Shown in pieces: positions 7,014 to 16,076 of a DNA stretch of 64,000 nt. Origin of the DNA: Marinihelvus sp942491555 (GTDB lineage Bacteria > Pseudomonadota > Gammaproteobacteria > Xanthomonadales > SZUA-36). Location of the stretch: assembly GCA_942491555.1 (NCBI GenBank), contig CALOBN010000005.1, positions 992,001-1,056,000 of the forward strand, given 5' to 3'. The notes under the pieces were generated by a model. It had not been told where the DNA came from, ran no database searches, and saw nothing but the letters and a program-made list of their open reading frames with translations. The translations under genes were made by a program, and so were the position numbers. Numbering within the stretch: the first letter of the stretch is position 1; each line of letters starts with the position of its first letter.

Positions 7014-10000
7014 ATTAATAATAAAGCGCGACCAACATGCGTTCTTGCCGGTGAGCAGTCGCTTCTCATCCAGTGCGGGGAAGCTTTGCTGGCCGGGGGT
7101 TGGGTCATAGATTGTGTGTTCACTGACAATCCCCAGCTCGTTCGGTGGGCCCGCGGTCGCGGAGTCTCAACTGCTGCGGCTGCAGAAATTGTCGGGTCCG
7201 CGTATCACGACCTCGACATCGACTATCTCTTCAGTATCGGCAACCTGAAAATCCTGCCCGGGTCAGTGATTACGGCACCCCGCTGCGAGGCAGTGAACTT
7301 TCACGACGGTCCGCTACCGGAAATGGCCGGGCTCAATGTGCCTAACTGGGCCATCCTCGAAGGCCGGGATTCGCATGCCATCACCTGGCATACGATGACC
7401 GACAAGGTTGATGGCGGCGATATCCTCGCGCAGATTGAATTCCCGGTTGACCCTTCCGACACCGCCCTGGCCCTGAATGCCAAGTGCTTTGAAGCCGGAT
7501 TGGAGGCTTTTCGCGGCCTCGTTGCGGCGCTCAGTACAGAGCAGGTCGATCGCAGACCGCAGGGCGCTGGTGAGCGGACATACTACGGCCGCGACCGGCC
7601 TCTGCCCAACGGTGGCATCATTCGCTGGAGTGAGCCGGCCGGGCGTATTTCCGCACTCGTGAATGCGCTGAATTTTGGCCCCTATGACAACCCGCTCGGA
7701 GTGCCAAGACTATGGCTGGGTGACCGCTTTGTTGTGCTGGACCGGGTCTCACTTCCGCTTGATCAAGAGCTTTCACCGGGAAGCCTGAAGCAAGACGGCG
7801 ACAGCCTGCTCGTCGGAACAGGCAGCGAGGCACTGTCCATCGAGGGGGTGCGTGAGTTGGACGGCACGCCGCTTGAGCTGACCACCCTGGCCGCTCACAA
7901 GGAATTCCCACCGCGTGATCTGACTGAGCCCGAGCTGGCCTTGCTCTCAGCCGCGGCGCGAGCGGAGCCGCGTTGGCTTGAGCTGCGAAGCACACAGGCA
8001 CCGCTGGATGTGGGCTGGCTATTTGATGACAGCGACCAAGACGCTTGCCCGCGGCAGTCAGTGATTGAGGTTTGCGCTCCGCCCGGCACGGGTGCAGCAG
8101 CGGCTGCGGTAGTTCTGACGGTGTTGCGATTGAGTGGTGAACGTGGCGGCCTGGTCGCGGTGGTTGATACATCACCCGGGTCGGTCGCTCTGCTGGAAAC
8201 CTATCGTCCTTTGCACGCAGCGCTGGAAGACCGCGAAGACGTCGCAGCGTTTATGGATCGCATTACCGCGTCATTTGCCACACTCGCTGATCAGGGACCG
8301 CTGCTGAAGGACCAGGGTCTGCGCACAAGCCGTGAACTGAGTGCCCGGCCTTCGGTAGCGATTGACCTGTCTGACACGCCGGACGATGGAGATGCGTTCG
8401 ACCTGTCCATTCATATCGCCGTTAGCGATGCCACGGCAATAATCCGCACCGACTTCAATCGACCCATCTCAGCGCAGCGCCTGCAGCAGTATGAGTGCGC
8501 ACTGCAGCGTGTACTTGAAGAAGCCTCAACGCGTCCGGAGCAGCCGGCCGGTGCGGTTGAAATCGTCTCAGATGCGGACCGCACAATGCTGCTGCAGGGC
8601 TGGAACGACACGGCAGTCGCGTATGACGCAGAGTGTATTCACCATGCATTTCGACGCGCGGCCGCCTTACAACCCGAAGCGCCGGCAGTGTTGGTGGATG
8701 ACAGCAGTCTGTCTTTTGGCGAACTCGAGCAACGGGCGCAGGCGCTGGCAGCGCAATTGCAGAGTCTCGGAATCGGTGCGGGTGACCGGGTTGGTATCTG
8801 CCTGGAGCGGGGCGAGGCTCTGGTAACAGCCGTTCTGGGTGTCCTGATGTCCGGTGCAGCCTACGTGCCGATGGATCCGGATTACCCGTCCATGCGGCTC
8901 CGTCATATCGTCGAGGATGCGGCGCCGGCACTCTCCCTGGTTGCCGGGACCACCCGCAACCGCCTGCAAGATGCGCCATGTTCATTACTTGTCTGGGATG
9001 ATGTGTGGACCTCGACTGAGCATGCTGATCCCCTGGATGAAACAACCCCGGACCAACTGGCCTACCTGATCTACACATCCGGCTCCACGGGCGCCCCCAA
9101 AGGTGTGATGGTTGAGCATCGCAACGTCGCCAACTTCTTTGCCGCGATGGACGCCTGTCTTTCGCCCGGGACAGCCCCACGCTGGTTGTCGGTGACCAGT
9201 CTTTCATTCGACATCTCGGTTCTGGAGTTGCTCTGGACCCTGACCCGTGGTGTGAGCGTGGTGTTGTACACGGGTGCTGATCGTTCCGGTGATGCGGCCA
9301 GCATCAGTCCCAAAGCGCCAGGAAACAAGGCGCCGATCGACTTCAGCCTGTTCTACTTCGCCAGTGACGAGGGTGAACGCCCCGCTGGTCAGGAGCAGAC
9401 CAACAAGTATCAGCTTCTGATTGAGGGGGCGAAGTTCGCCGACAAGCACGGCTTTAAGGCGATCTGGACTCCGGAACGGCATTTTCATGCCTTTGGCGGG
9501 CTGTATCCCAACCCGTCGGTTGCAGGCGCTGCGATCGCCACAATCACGGAGCACATCCACATCCGTGCCGGAAGCTGCGTGCTCCCCCTGCATGACCCGA
9601 TCCGGATCGCCGAGGAGTGGGCCCTGGTTGATAATCTGTCCAACGGCCGGGTTGGCATCTCTTTTGCCTCCGGCTGGCAGCCCAATGATTTCGTTCTCGC
9701 CCCGGACAATTACGAAAACCGGCACGAGTTGATGAATGAAGGCATCGCGACGGTCCGGGCCCTGTGGCGCGGGGAGAGCGTGCAGCGAACCAACCCGCTC
9801 GGCAAAGACGTAACGCTGACGACGCTGCCCAGACCTGTGCAGGACGAGTTGCCGTTCTGGGTAACGGCTGCGGGTAATCCGGCGACGTTTCGTGACGCCG
9901 GCCGGATGGGGGCAAACCTGCTCACCCACCTGCTGGGTCAGTCCACGCAAGAGCTTGAGGAAAAGATTGCGGCTTACCATGAAGCCTGGCGTGAGGCAGG

Positions 10001-11600
10001 TCATCCGGGCGAGGGGACGGTTACGCTGATGCTGCATACCTTTATCGGGGATGATGAGGATGCCGTCAGGGCGCACGTCCATGGGCCGCTAAAAGACTAT
10101 CTGCGCAGCTCGATCGGACTCATCCGCAAGTTTGCTGACACTTTTCCCGCCTTCAAAAACCAGCGGGGCGAGTCGGGTTCTGTAGATTTCGATTCGCTCT
10201 CACCTGACGATCTGGAGGCGCTTCTGGAGTTCGCGTTCGAGCGCTACTACCGCGACAGCGGTTTATTTGGCTCACCGGAGCGCTGTGCGCGGTTTGTTGA
10301 CTCGCTCAAGGGTATCGGCATCAACGAGATCGCCTGCCTTATCGACTTCGGTGTGCCGTCCGATCTGGTTCTGGAGCATCTGCCCGGCATCGAGGAGGTT
10401 AAGCGGCTGTCTGAGCCGCAGATCGATCTGCCGGCGGGCTCGGTTGCGGAGCTTATCCAGAGGCATGACGTGACTCACCTGCAGTGCACGCCCTCACAGG
10501 CTCAGATGCTGCTCGCCGATCCGGACAATCATTCCGCTCTGGCGCGCCTGCGCGAATGGCTGGTGGGTGGTGAGGCGCTTCCGGGTGCACTGGCAAGGCG
10601 CATACGGGACATCGCCACCGGCAAGGTCATCAATATGTACGGGCCCACGGAAACCACCATTTGGTCCACCAGCTGGCCCCTGCCCAATGAGCCTGAACCC
10701 GTGTTGATTGGCGCACCGATTGCCAATACGCGTTGCTATGTGCTTGACGAGGCGCTCCGGCTGCGGCCCCCCGGGGCCCCGGGTGAGTTGTTTATCGCCG
10801 GTCGGGGCGTAACGCGCGGCTACCATGGCAACCCGGACCTGACTGAATCACGCTTTCTCGCCGACCCTTTCGGTGAAGCGGGCAAGCGGATGTACCGGAC
10901 CGGTGACCTGGTGCGCTGGGCAAACGGAGAATTACAGTTTCTCGGTCGTATCGATGACCAGGTCAAGGTCAGGGGTTACCGCATTGAGCTGGGCGACATC
11001 GAGGCGGCGCTTAACGACTTCGAAGGCCCGGAGCAGACAGTCGTCGCCATCAAAGGTATTGAAGGTGGCGACCCGTCCATTGTGGCGTACGTCAGAATGC
11101 CACCCGGTTCAGGGCTGGACGAAGTAGCCCTCCGCCGTCACCTTAACCGCAGGCTGCCTGGCTTCATGGTGCCGCAGTTTTTCATGGAGATTGACGACAT
11201 TCCCCTGACACCCAACGGCAAGGTTGACCGGCTTGCGTTGCCCGGCCTCAGCCAGGGCCGGCGGAGCAGTCGCGGTCAATACGCTCCACCGGTAACGGAA
11301 ACAGAACAGTCGCTGGCCGCTATATGGAGCGAGGTGCTCTCGATTGAGCAAGTGGGCATAGAGCACACGTTTTTTGAGTTGGGTGGAGATTCACTCTCTG
11401 CGGTCCGGGTTGCCGTCCAGGTTCGTGAGAAGATGGGCGAACAGATTCCGCTGGAGACGCTTTTACGTGCAACACTTGAACAATCAGCGCGCTCACTGGA
11501 TATCGCCCGGGAGCGCTGCGAGCCCAAGCCTCAGAACGGGCCTGAAAAGCGGCCAGGCAAAGCCGGGCTGTTCCAGCGCCTTACCGGCCGCAAGCCCTAG
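7014..11600 (+). CDS. NRPS starter protein: formyltransferase - condensation remnant - A(Gly) with inserted luciferase-like monooxygenase - T
   Basis: About 1528 residues. The annotatable TTG at 7086 would cut into the formyltransferase fold. Reading back in frame gives TCVLAGEQSLLIQCGEALL, and an ATT codon at 7014 follows AAGGGG by six bases, so initiation at ATT is likely. Domains, numbered from the TTG: formyltransferase about 1-300, with NFHDGPLPEMAGLN (Asn71, His73) and HTMTDKVDGGD; a truncated condensation-like linker about 310-510; an adenylation domain from about 515, with YTSGSTGAPKG and SFDIS (Asp709); then an FMN-dependent luciferase-like monooxygenase of the MupA/Atu3671 type (about 748-1103) inserted before NMYGPTETTIWS. 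The adenylation domain then resumes (YRTGDLVRW, NGKVDR), followed by a carrier (LGGDS, Ser1436). The binding-pocket residues read D-I-L-Q-L-G-M-I-W, matching the known glycine code. Predicted role: load, formylate and oxidise glycine. Confidence 0.9.
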   Translation: MNNKARPTCVLAGEQSLLIQCGEALLAGGWVIDCVFTDNPQLVRWARGRGVSTAAAAEIVGSAYHDLDIDYLFSIGNLKILPGSVITAPRCEAVNFHDGPLPEMAGLNVPNWAILEGRDSHAITWHTMTDKVDGGDILAQIEFPVDPSDTALALNAKCFEAGLEAFRGLVAALSTEQVDRRPQGAGERTYYGRDRPLPNGGIIRWSEPAGRISALVNALNFGPYDNPLGVPRLWLGDRFVVLDRVSLPLDQELSPGSLKQDGDSLLVGTGSEALSIEGVRELDGTPLELTTLAAHKEFPPRDLTEPELALLSAAARAEPRWLELRSTQAPLDVGWLFDDSDQDACPRQSVIEVCAPPGTGAAAAAVVLTVLRLSGERGGLVAVVDTSPGSVALLETYRPLHAALEDREDVAAFMDRITASFATLADQGPLLKDQGLRTSRELSARPSVAIDLSDTPDDGDAFDLSIHIAVSDATAIIRTDFNRPISAQRLQQYECALQRVLEEASTRPEQPAGAVEIVSDADRTMLLQGWNDTAVAYDAECIHHAFRRAAALQPEAPAVLVDDSSLSFGELEQRAQALAAQLQSLGIGAGDRVGICLERGEALVTAVLGVLMSGAAYVPMDPDYPSMRLRHIVEDAAPALSLVAGTTRNRLQDAPCSLLVWDDVWTSTEHADPLDETTPDQLAYLIYTSGSTGAPKGVMVEHRNVANFFAAMDACLSPGTAPRWLSVTSLSFDISVLELLWTLTRGVSVVLYTGADRSGDAASISPKAPGNKAPIDFSLFYFASDEGERPAGQEQTNKYQLLIEGAKFADKHGFKAIWTPERHFHAFGGLYPNPSVAGAAIATITEHIHIRAGSCVLPLHDPIRIAEEWALVDNLSNGRVGISFASGWQPNDFVLAPDNYENRHELMNEGIATVRALWRGESVQRTNPLGKDVTLTTLPRPVQDELPFWVTAAGNPATFRDAGRMGANLLTHLLGQSTQELEEKIAAYHEAWREAGHPGEGTVTLMLHTFIGDDEDAVRAHVHGPLKDYLRSSIGLIRKFADTFPAFKNQRGESGSVDFDSLSPDDLEALLEFAFERYYRDSGLFGSPERCARFVDSLKGIGINEIACLIDFGVPSDLVLEHLPGIEEVKRLSEPQIDLPAGSVAELIQRHDVTHLQCTPSQAQMLLADPDNHSALARLREWLVGGEALPGALARRIRDIATGKVINMYGPTETTIWSTSWPLPNEPEPVLIGAPIANTRCYVLDEALRLRPPGAPGELFIAGRGVTRGYHGNPDLTESRFLADPFGEAGKRMYRTGDLVRWANGELQFLGRIDDQVKVRGYRIELGDIEAALNDFEGPEQTVVAIKGIEGGDPSIVAYVRMPPGSGLDEVALRRHLNRRLPGFMVPQFFMEIDDIPLTPNGKVDRLALPGLSQGRRSSRGQYAPPVTETEQSLAAIWSEVLSIEQVGIEHTFFELGGDSLSAVRVAVQVREKMGEQIPLETLLRATLEQSARSLDIARERCEPKPQNGPEKRPGKAGLFQRLTGRKP

Positions 11601-11630
11601 CGCTGTCATCTCTTTGATGATTACAGAGCC

Positions 11631-12410
11631 TTGAATCCCTTTTATTTCGACTCTGCCGGCACGCCCTTGTATGCCGTGTATCACTCGCCGGAAGGTGTTG
11701 GGCGCGGTGAAGGGATCGTGGTGAGCCAGCCACTGGGCAATGAGTACTACCGCTGTTACCGGTCTCTGCAGGTGCTCTGCAGTGAACTCGCTGATCGTGG
11801 CTATCATGTGCTCAGATTCGATTTCGCAAATACAGGAAATTCTGCAGATACCGACACGCTGGATTTCGATACCTGGGTTGGCAACATTTCGCACGCTGTC
11901 CGGGAGCTCGCCGATATTTCGGGTGTCGACGCGATTTCCGTCATTGGCTGCCGGCTTGGCGCTGCGGCAAGCCTGCATCTGGGCGATAGCGTACCGTCAC
12001 TGAAGCACCTGGTGCTCTGGGACCCGGTTCTCGACGGCGGCTCATTCCTGGAGTCGCTCGATACGCTGCATGCGCAGGTGTGTAGGGCGCATCCTGGTGG
12101 TCAGGCGGGTGCCCCGGCGTTGCTTGACGCCTCAAGCAATGAGCGCGTCGGACTCCAATTAACGCCCGCACTGCGCGCCACCATCGGTGCAATCGAGCCC
12201 ACATCATTTGCAATTCCCCGCTCGGGTCATGTCACGATCGTAGCCACGAGGGAAGCGCCTCTGCGGCTGTCTGAAGTATTTGCCAACGCGGACAACACAG
12301 ACGTCCTCAATGTCATATCAGACTGTGGTTGGTGTGACGCGGGGCGTTTCACCGAGGGTCTCTCGCCGGCCGAAGCGCTGGAGGCCCTGCGCAAGGTGTT
12401 CCTCCCATGA
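11631..12410 (+). CDS. Alpha/beta hydrolase, exosortase-A-associated hydrolase-2-like (atypical nucleophile elbow)
   Basis: 259-residue alpha/beta-hydrolase fold protein, apparently starting at TTG 11631 soon after the NRPS stop. VLRFDFANTGNS is the family oxyanion/strand region. The nucleophile elbow reads VIGCRLGAA (G-C-R-L-G) instead of GxSxG. Similar GxRLG elbows occur in the hydrolases associated with exosortase-A loci, so this may be a non-classical or non-catalytic member. It overlaps the next hydrolase gene by four bases (ATGA). A paralogous pair sits at 17852-19467 in the facing operon. Release or transfer of the assembly-line product is an inference from context. Confidence 0.7.
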   Translation: MNPFYFDSAGTPLYAVYHSPEGVGRGEGIVVSQPLGNEYYRCYRSLQVLCSELADRGYHVLRFDFANTGNSADTDTLDFDTWVGNISHAVRELADISGVDAISVIGCRLGAAASLHLGDSVPSLKHLVLWDPVLDGGSFLESLDTLHAQVCRAHPGGQAGAPALLDASSNERVGLQLTPALRATIGAIEPTSFAIPRSGHVTIVATREAPLRLSEVFANADNTDVLNVISDCGWCDAGRFTEGLSPAEALEALRKVFLP

Positions 12411-13258
12411 GCTTCCCGGAAACCGCCGTGCGCTTTGGCAGATCCAAAAACCTGATTGGTGTCCTGGCCCGGCCTGCCGAACCGTCACCAGCCGGCCGGC
12501 CGGCCGTGCTGCTCCTGAGTGCGGGGGTGGTGCATAGTGCGGGCCCCTTCCGTATGTACGTAGCCCTGGCACGGAGGTTGGTCGAAATGGGGTTTGTTGT
12601 GCTGCGTTTCGATCTGGCGGGTATTGGCGATAGTGCCCAGCCCCGTGATGCGCGTACGGTACAGGAGCGCACCGTTGATGACATAACCGATGCCATGGAT
12701 TATCTCGCGCGTTCACTTGATGTCCGCACCTTTGTCCTGGGCGGGCTGTGCTCAGCGGCAGATGATGCACATGCCCTGACCAATATCGACACGCGGGTGG
12801 TTGGCAATATCTTGATTGATGGGTACGCCTACCCAACCCCGCGCTACCGTGCCAGGCGTGTGACTGCAAAATTTACCGGGCCATCACTGATTCCGCGGCT
12901 GTTGGCCCGTGCATCGCGCAGCTTCCCGCTCAATCAGGATGCCATCAGCGAGTTGCCCGCACCACAGCATATCCCGCGCCCATTTCCCGACGGGGGGCTA
13001 TTTCGCAGTGAGGTGCGCGCCAGCCTGGAGCGTGGTGTTCAGTATCTCTGCGTATTCTCCGGTGGTGTCGATTATTACAACTATGAAGGTCAGTTTCGGG
13101 ATCATGTGGGCGTTTCTGCGGGCGAACCGGCACTCAATGAGGTGTACCTGCCGGGTGCTGAGCATACCTTTCCACTCACTGTGCATCGCACACGCATGGT
13201 TGAGGTCGTCAGTGAATGGCTGGACCAGCGTTTCGGCGGGCATCCCGCCGCGCCATGA
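12407..13258 (+). CDS. Alpha/beta hydrolase with cysteine elbow, exosortase-A-associated hydrolase-1-like
   Basis: 283-residue alpha/beta hydrolase. LLLSAGVVHSAGPFRMYV, VLRFDLAGIGDS and GGLCSAADDA are visible. The elbow is G-L-C-S-A, with Cys in the nucleophile position, and a candidate late catalytic His lies in PGAEHTFPLT. The plus-strand NRPS operon ends here, 26 bases before the convergent glycosyltransferase gene. It is closely similar in plan to the protein at 17852-18745. Candidate thioesterase or acyltransferase for the pathway, because no standard thioesterase domain is present. Confidence 0.75.
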   Translation: MSFPETAVRFGRSKNLIGVLARPAEPSPAGRPAVLLLSAGVVHSAGPFRMYVALARRLVEMGFVVLRFDLAGIGDSAQPRDARTVQERTVDDITDAMDYLARSLDVRTFVLGGLCSAADDAHALTNIDTRVVGNILIDGYAYPTPRYRARRVTAKFTGPSLIPRLLARASRSFPLNQDAISELPAPQHIPRPFPDGGLFRSEVRASLERGVQYLCVFSGGVDYYNYEGQFRDHVGVSAGEPALNEVYLPGAEHTFPLTVHRTRMVEVVSEWLDQRFGGHPAAP

Positions 13259-13276
13259 TCCCTGGATCGCCAGGGA
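13259..13276. terminator. Hairpin between convergent operons
   Basis: Perfect inverted repeat TCCCTGG-ATCG-CCAGGGA (7-bp stem, 4-base loop) in the 26-base gap between the two convergent operons. It is symmetrical and could stop transcription from both sides, but it lacks a U tract on either strand. Confidence 0.5.
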
Positions 13277-13284
13277 GTCTGGCA

Positions 13285-14517
13285 TCAGGAATTCGAACTC
13301 GCGGCGGTGGCCTGCAACGCTTTACCCAGCAACGCACTGTTTAGCTCCAGATTATATTTGGACAGAACCTTTTCCCGGCCGGCTCTTCCGATACGCCCGG
13401 CCAGCTCAGGATCGTCGATCAGACGTGATACCGCCTCGACCATTGCGCTGACCGAAGCGGGGGCGATCAATAGGCCATCTACCTGATCCGTAATGAGTTC
13501 GGGAATTCCTGTAATCCAGGTGGAGATACACGGTACCTGCAAGGCCATGGCCTCCATGAGCACAACGGGCACGCCCTCGGCAAAGCTCGGCAACACGAAG
13601 ATATCCGAGTGGCGATAAAAGCCGATTACCCGATCAAAGTTACACGACCCCGCCAGGGAGACATGGTCCTGAAGATTCAGTCGGGTAATCATTTTTTCCA
13701 GAGACGCGCGCAGCGGGCCGTCGCCGACGACGGTCAGCGAGACATCTTTCCCTGATTTACGCAGTTCAGCGATCGACCGGACCAGCAGATGAGGCGCCTT
13801 GGCCGCCGCCAGGCGGCCGACAAACAGCAGTCTGACGCCATCACCTGCTGCGCGCGGCGCTGCAGGCCCAGGGATCAGTTTCGTCGGGTCGACACCCAGC
13901 GGTATGGCCTGGACCTTCGACCAGTATTGCGGGTCAGATGCGCGCATGACCTGGCTGGACGCAAACTGGCTGATGGTAGATACAAAGCTTGCCTCGGCCA
14001 CCTTGCGGGCCATGTGGAAACCGACCACATCATTAAATTCGTCAGGTCCATGAATGGTCATTGAAAAACGGATTCCAAACAGCCGGGACATGAACAGCGC
14101 GACGGTTGAAGAGAAATGGGTGTGCACCAGCGCTACACGCTTTTTCTCAAAAAAGTGGCCGGCGACCACCGCTTCGGCGAAATACGCTGTATTGAGCAGC
14201 AGCATCCTGGGAGTCCCTTTGGACAGGGTCCAGGCAAACAACAGGGTTTTCAGAAACCGCACCGGCCGTTTGAAAAAAACCAGGACCTGAACACCGGCGA
14301 TGCGCAAGTAGTTCATTCCGAGGACATAGTCTGTCCGGGAATGCTCTTCGGCTTCTGCCGTCGTCATGTCTTCCACCTTCCGGTCAGACGGCCACACCGA
14401 GACAACGCTAATGTCCAGCCCGGTTCGGCGCAGTGCGCGAATCTCCCTGAGAACAAACGTATGGGTGATGGTCGGGTAGTGACTGACCAGGTAGCCGATG
14501 GCTGTGGGATTTTTCAT
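13285..14517 (-). CDS. Glycosyltransferase family 4
   Basis: 410-residue GT-B fold transferase. The acceptor-side N-terminal half (about 1-190) has SHYPTITHTFVLREIRAL and VHTHFSSTVALFMSRLFG. The donor half has LLFVGRLAAAKAPHLLVRSI, VVGDGPLRASLE and the family-4 E-x7-E region SFAEGVPVVLMEAMALQ. It resembles colanic-acid and amylovoran-type glycosyltransferases. It is the last gene of the long minus-strand operon that begins with the NRPS/PKS genes, so it may glycosylate the assembled product or a carrier molecule. The sugar cannot be told from sequence. Confidence 0.88.
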   Translation of the reverse strand: MKNPTAIGYLVSHYPTITHTFVLREIRALRRTGLDISVVSVWPSDRKVEDMTTAEAEEHSRTDYVLGMNYLRIAGVQVLVFFKRPVRFLKTLLFAWTLSKGTPRMLLLNTAYFAEAVVAGHFFEKKRVALVHTHFSSTVALFMSRLFGIRFSMTIHGPDEFNDVVGFHMARKVAEASFVSTISQFASSQVMRASDPQYWSKVQAIPLGVDPTKLIPGPAAPRAAGDGVRLLFVGRLAAAKAPHLLVRSIAELRKSGKDVSLTVVGDGPLRASLEKMITRLNLQDHVSLAGSCNFDRVIGFYRHSDIFVLPSFAEGVPVVLMEAMALQVPCISTWITGIPELITDQVDGLLIAPASVSAMVEAVSRLIDDPELAGRIGRAGREKVLSKYNLELNSALLGKALQATAASSNS

Positions 14518-14543
14518 AAATTAATCTAGAACAGCGGTAGCGC

Positions 14544-15980
14544 TTAGTCTACGTGAAGCACACCACCGGGTGCAGAGACCGCGCTGCCCTGCATGTGTTC
14601 AGGGGCATTCATTTCACACAGCGACAACAGTGTCGGTGCCACATCAGTTAGCGGAATACGAACGGGGCAGCCACCATTGCCTGCGGCCTCTCCTGCTTGC
14701 CTTATCCAGAAGATTCCTTCTGGATGATGCATGCCACTCTTGATCAGGTTGCAGTCGTAGAACTGCTCATAGAAACGGAAGCTGGTCGTGGGCGATTCAA
14801 CCACAGCGTCCTGCGGAATTGATTCGAAAATTGTGCACCCGGCAAACACCTCGGTACCGTTCGACCGGGCCATCATTACCGGCTTTCCATCCAGTTTGAG
14901 GGACTGCAGACGTTGTTCTGCCTCCTGTGCCTCGCCAGGGCTTGAGAAGTGCAGCTTAAACTGCTCAGACATCACAGGCGCATATCTGCATTCCGGAAGT
15001 TCCAGAAGCGCAAAGAAACGGTCCGTGTCTGTGATCCTGTAAAAGGCTTTGCCGCCGCTATCCTCATAGGTTAAACACGGCTGCTGACCCAGGGCGGTCG
15101 CAAGCACCACGGTCGTGTCATTATCGATCATGTCGAGGCATTTGCCGACGAGCCGGTCCATGTGGCGGTAGCCGTAGCGAATGGCATCCGCATGCTCGGC
15201 TTGCTCTGCGTCATCGACATCACCGGCAAAGATTTCAGGGGTGAAATGGCGCCAGTAGTTATGTTGGAAGTGCGCCGTGGAGTTTAAAAAGAAGGTCGAA
15301 AAGTCCGGCGAATGACGTTTCCAGTAGGAGCAAAAAACGTCCCACTGCAGATCATCGAGCAACGTGGCCCGTTTCCAGCGATTCGTCCCGCTGCGCTCAC
15401 TCATTAATTGCCTGGCGATAGACTTGACGGTCTCCAGGCTCATGCCATGCTTGACCATAAAGCTGAGAAACCGCAGCTGCGCGCCCTTGCTGACCGGGAT
15501 GGAAGACCGGGTGTGCTCCTGAACGTTGAGCCGCACGAAATCCAGGTAGTCAGTGAACTCATCGTCCGGATACGGGCTGATGCCGGTCGACCAGGGATCA
15601 GGCAGGATAAAGCCGTCAATGGGCCGCCGGAACGAGGCATTCATGCTGCCGCAAATCCATACCTTGTCGCCACGTTGCCCGAGAAGGTCCCAGATCCTGG
15701 GGACATCAAGCTTGGCTCCGTCACCGAGGTCGAACACCTGGTGTTCGGCATAGGGCAGGCCGGTATGTACCGTCACCCATTGAATCCAGGGTTCGAGAAA
15801 GGGCGGCGCTTCATCTGCTTCAGAGATGCAAACCAGCGATTCATCCCGCAGACGTTTAAATTGCGGGAGGATGCCCTCGTCGATGAACTGGTCCATCAGC
15901 ACGGGTGTCAGTTCATTGAATTCCAGAACGATGATTTTATTCGGCACGGCATAATCCAGGCGGGCAGTATGATCCGGCAC
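14544..15980 (-). CDS. Alkaline-phosphatase-superfamily (nucleotide pyrophosphatase/phosphodiesterase-like) protein
   Basis: 478 residues from a GTG at 15980. The N-terminal strand KIIVLEFNELTP and the C-terminal PLTDVAPTLLSLC segment fit the alkaline phosphatase/type I phosphodiesterase fold. WIQWVTVHTGLPYAEHQVFD occupies the place where these enzymes carry the nucleophilic Thr/Ser. The usual DHG metal motif is not obvious: the equivalent stretch may be VLATALGQQPC, so at least one metal ligand may be missing. No signal peptide is seen. It lies 26 bases upstream of the glycosyltransferase gene in the same operon. A role in transferring or removing a phospho-linked group is plausible but unproven. 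Confidence 0.65.
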   Translation of the reverse strand: MPDHTARLDYAVPNKIIVLEFNELTPVLMDQFIDEGILPQFKRLRDESLVCISEADEAPPFLEPWIQWVTVHTGLPYAEHQVFDLGDGAKLDVPRIWDLLGQRGDKVWICGSMNASFRRPIDGFILPDPWSTGISPYPDDEFTDYLDFVRLNVQEHTRSSIPVSKGAQLRFLSFMVKHGMSLETVKSIARQLMSERSGTNRWKRATLLDDLQWDVFCSYWKRHSPDFSTFFLNSTAHFQHNYWRHFTPEIFAGDVDDAEQAEHADAIRYGYRHMDRLVGKCLDMIDNDTTVVLATALGQQPCLTYEDSGGKAFYRITDTDRFFALLELPECRYAPVMSEQFKLHFSSPGEAQEAEQRLQSLKLDGKPVMMARSNGTEVFAGCTIFESIPQDAVVESPTTSFRFYEQFYDCNLIKSGMHHPEGIFWIRQAGEAAGNGGCPVRIPLTDVAPTLLSLCEMNAPEHMQGSAVSAPGGVLHVD

Positions 15981-16076
15981 CCATCTGCCTTGTCATGGCT
16001 CTTCACAACCGCGTAGCAGGGCAGGCATATTGGGTGAGTGATTAGAAAGTATAGACCGCATGTCCGACTCTGCAGA

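Noticed and set aside
5238..13258. Plus-strand block as a horizontally acquired island with borders
   Set aside because: No direct repeats, tRNA, integrase or IS remnants were seen at either edge, and base composition looks like the rest.
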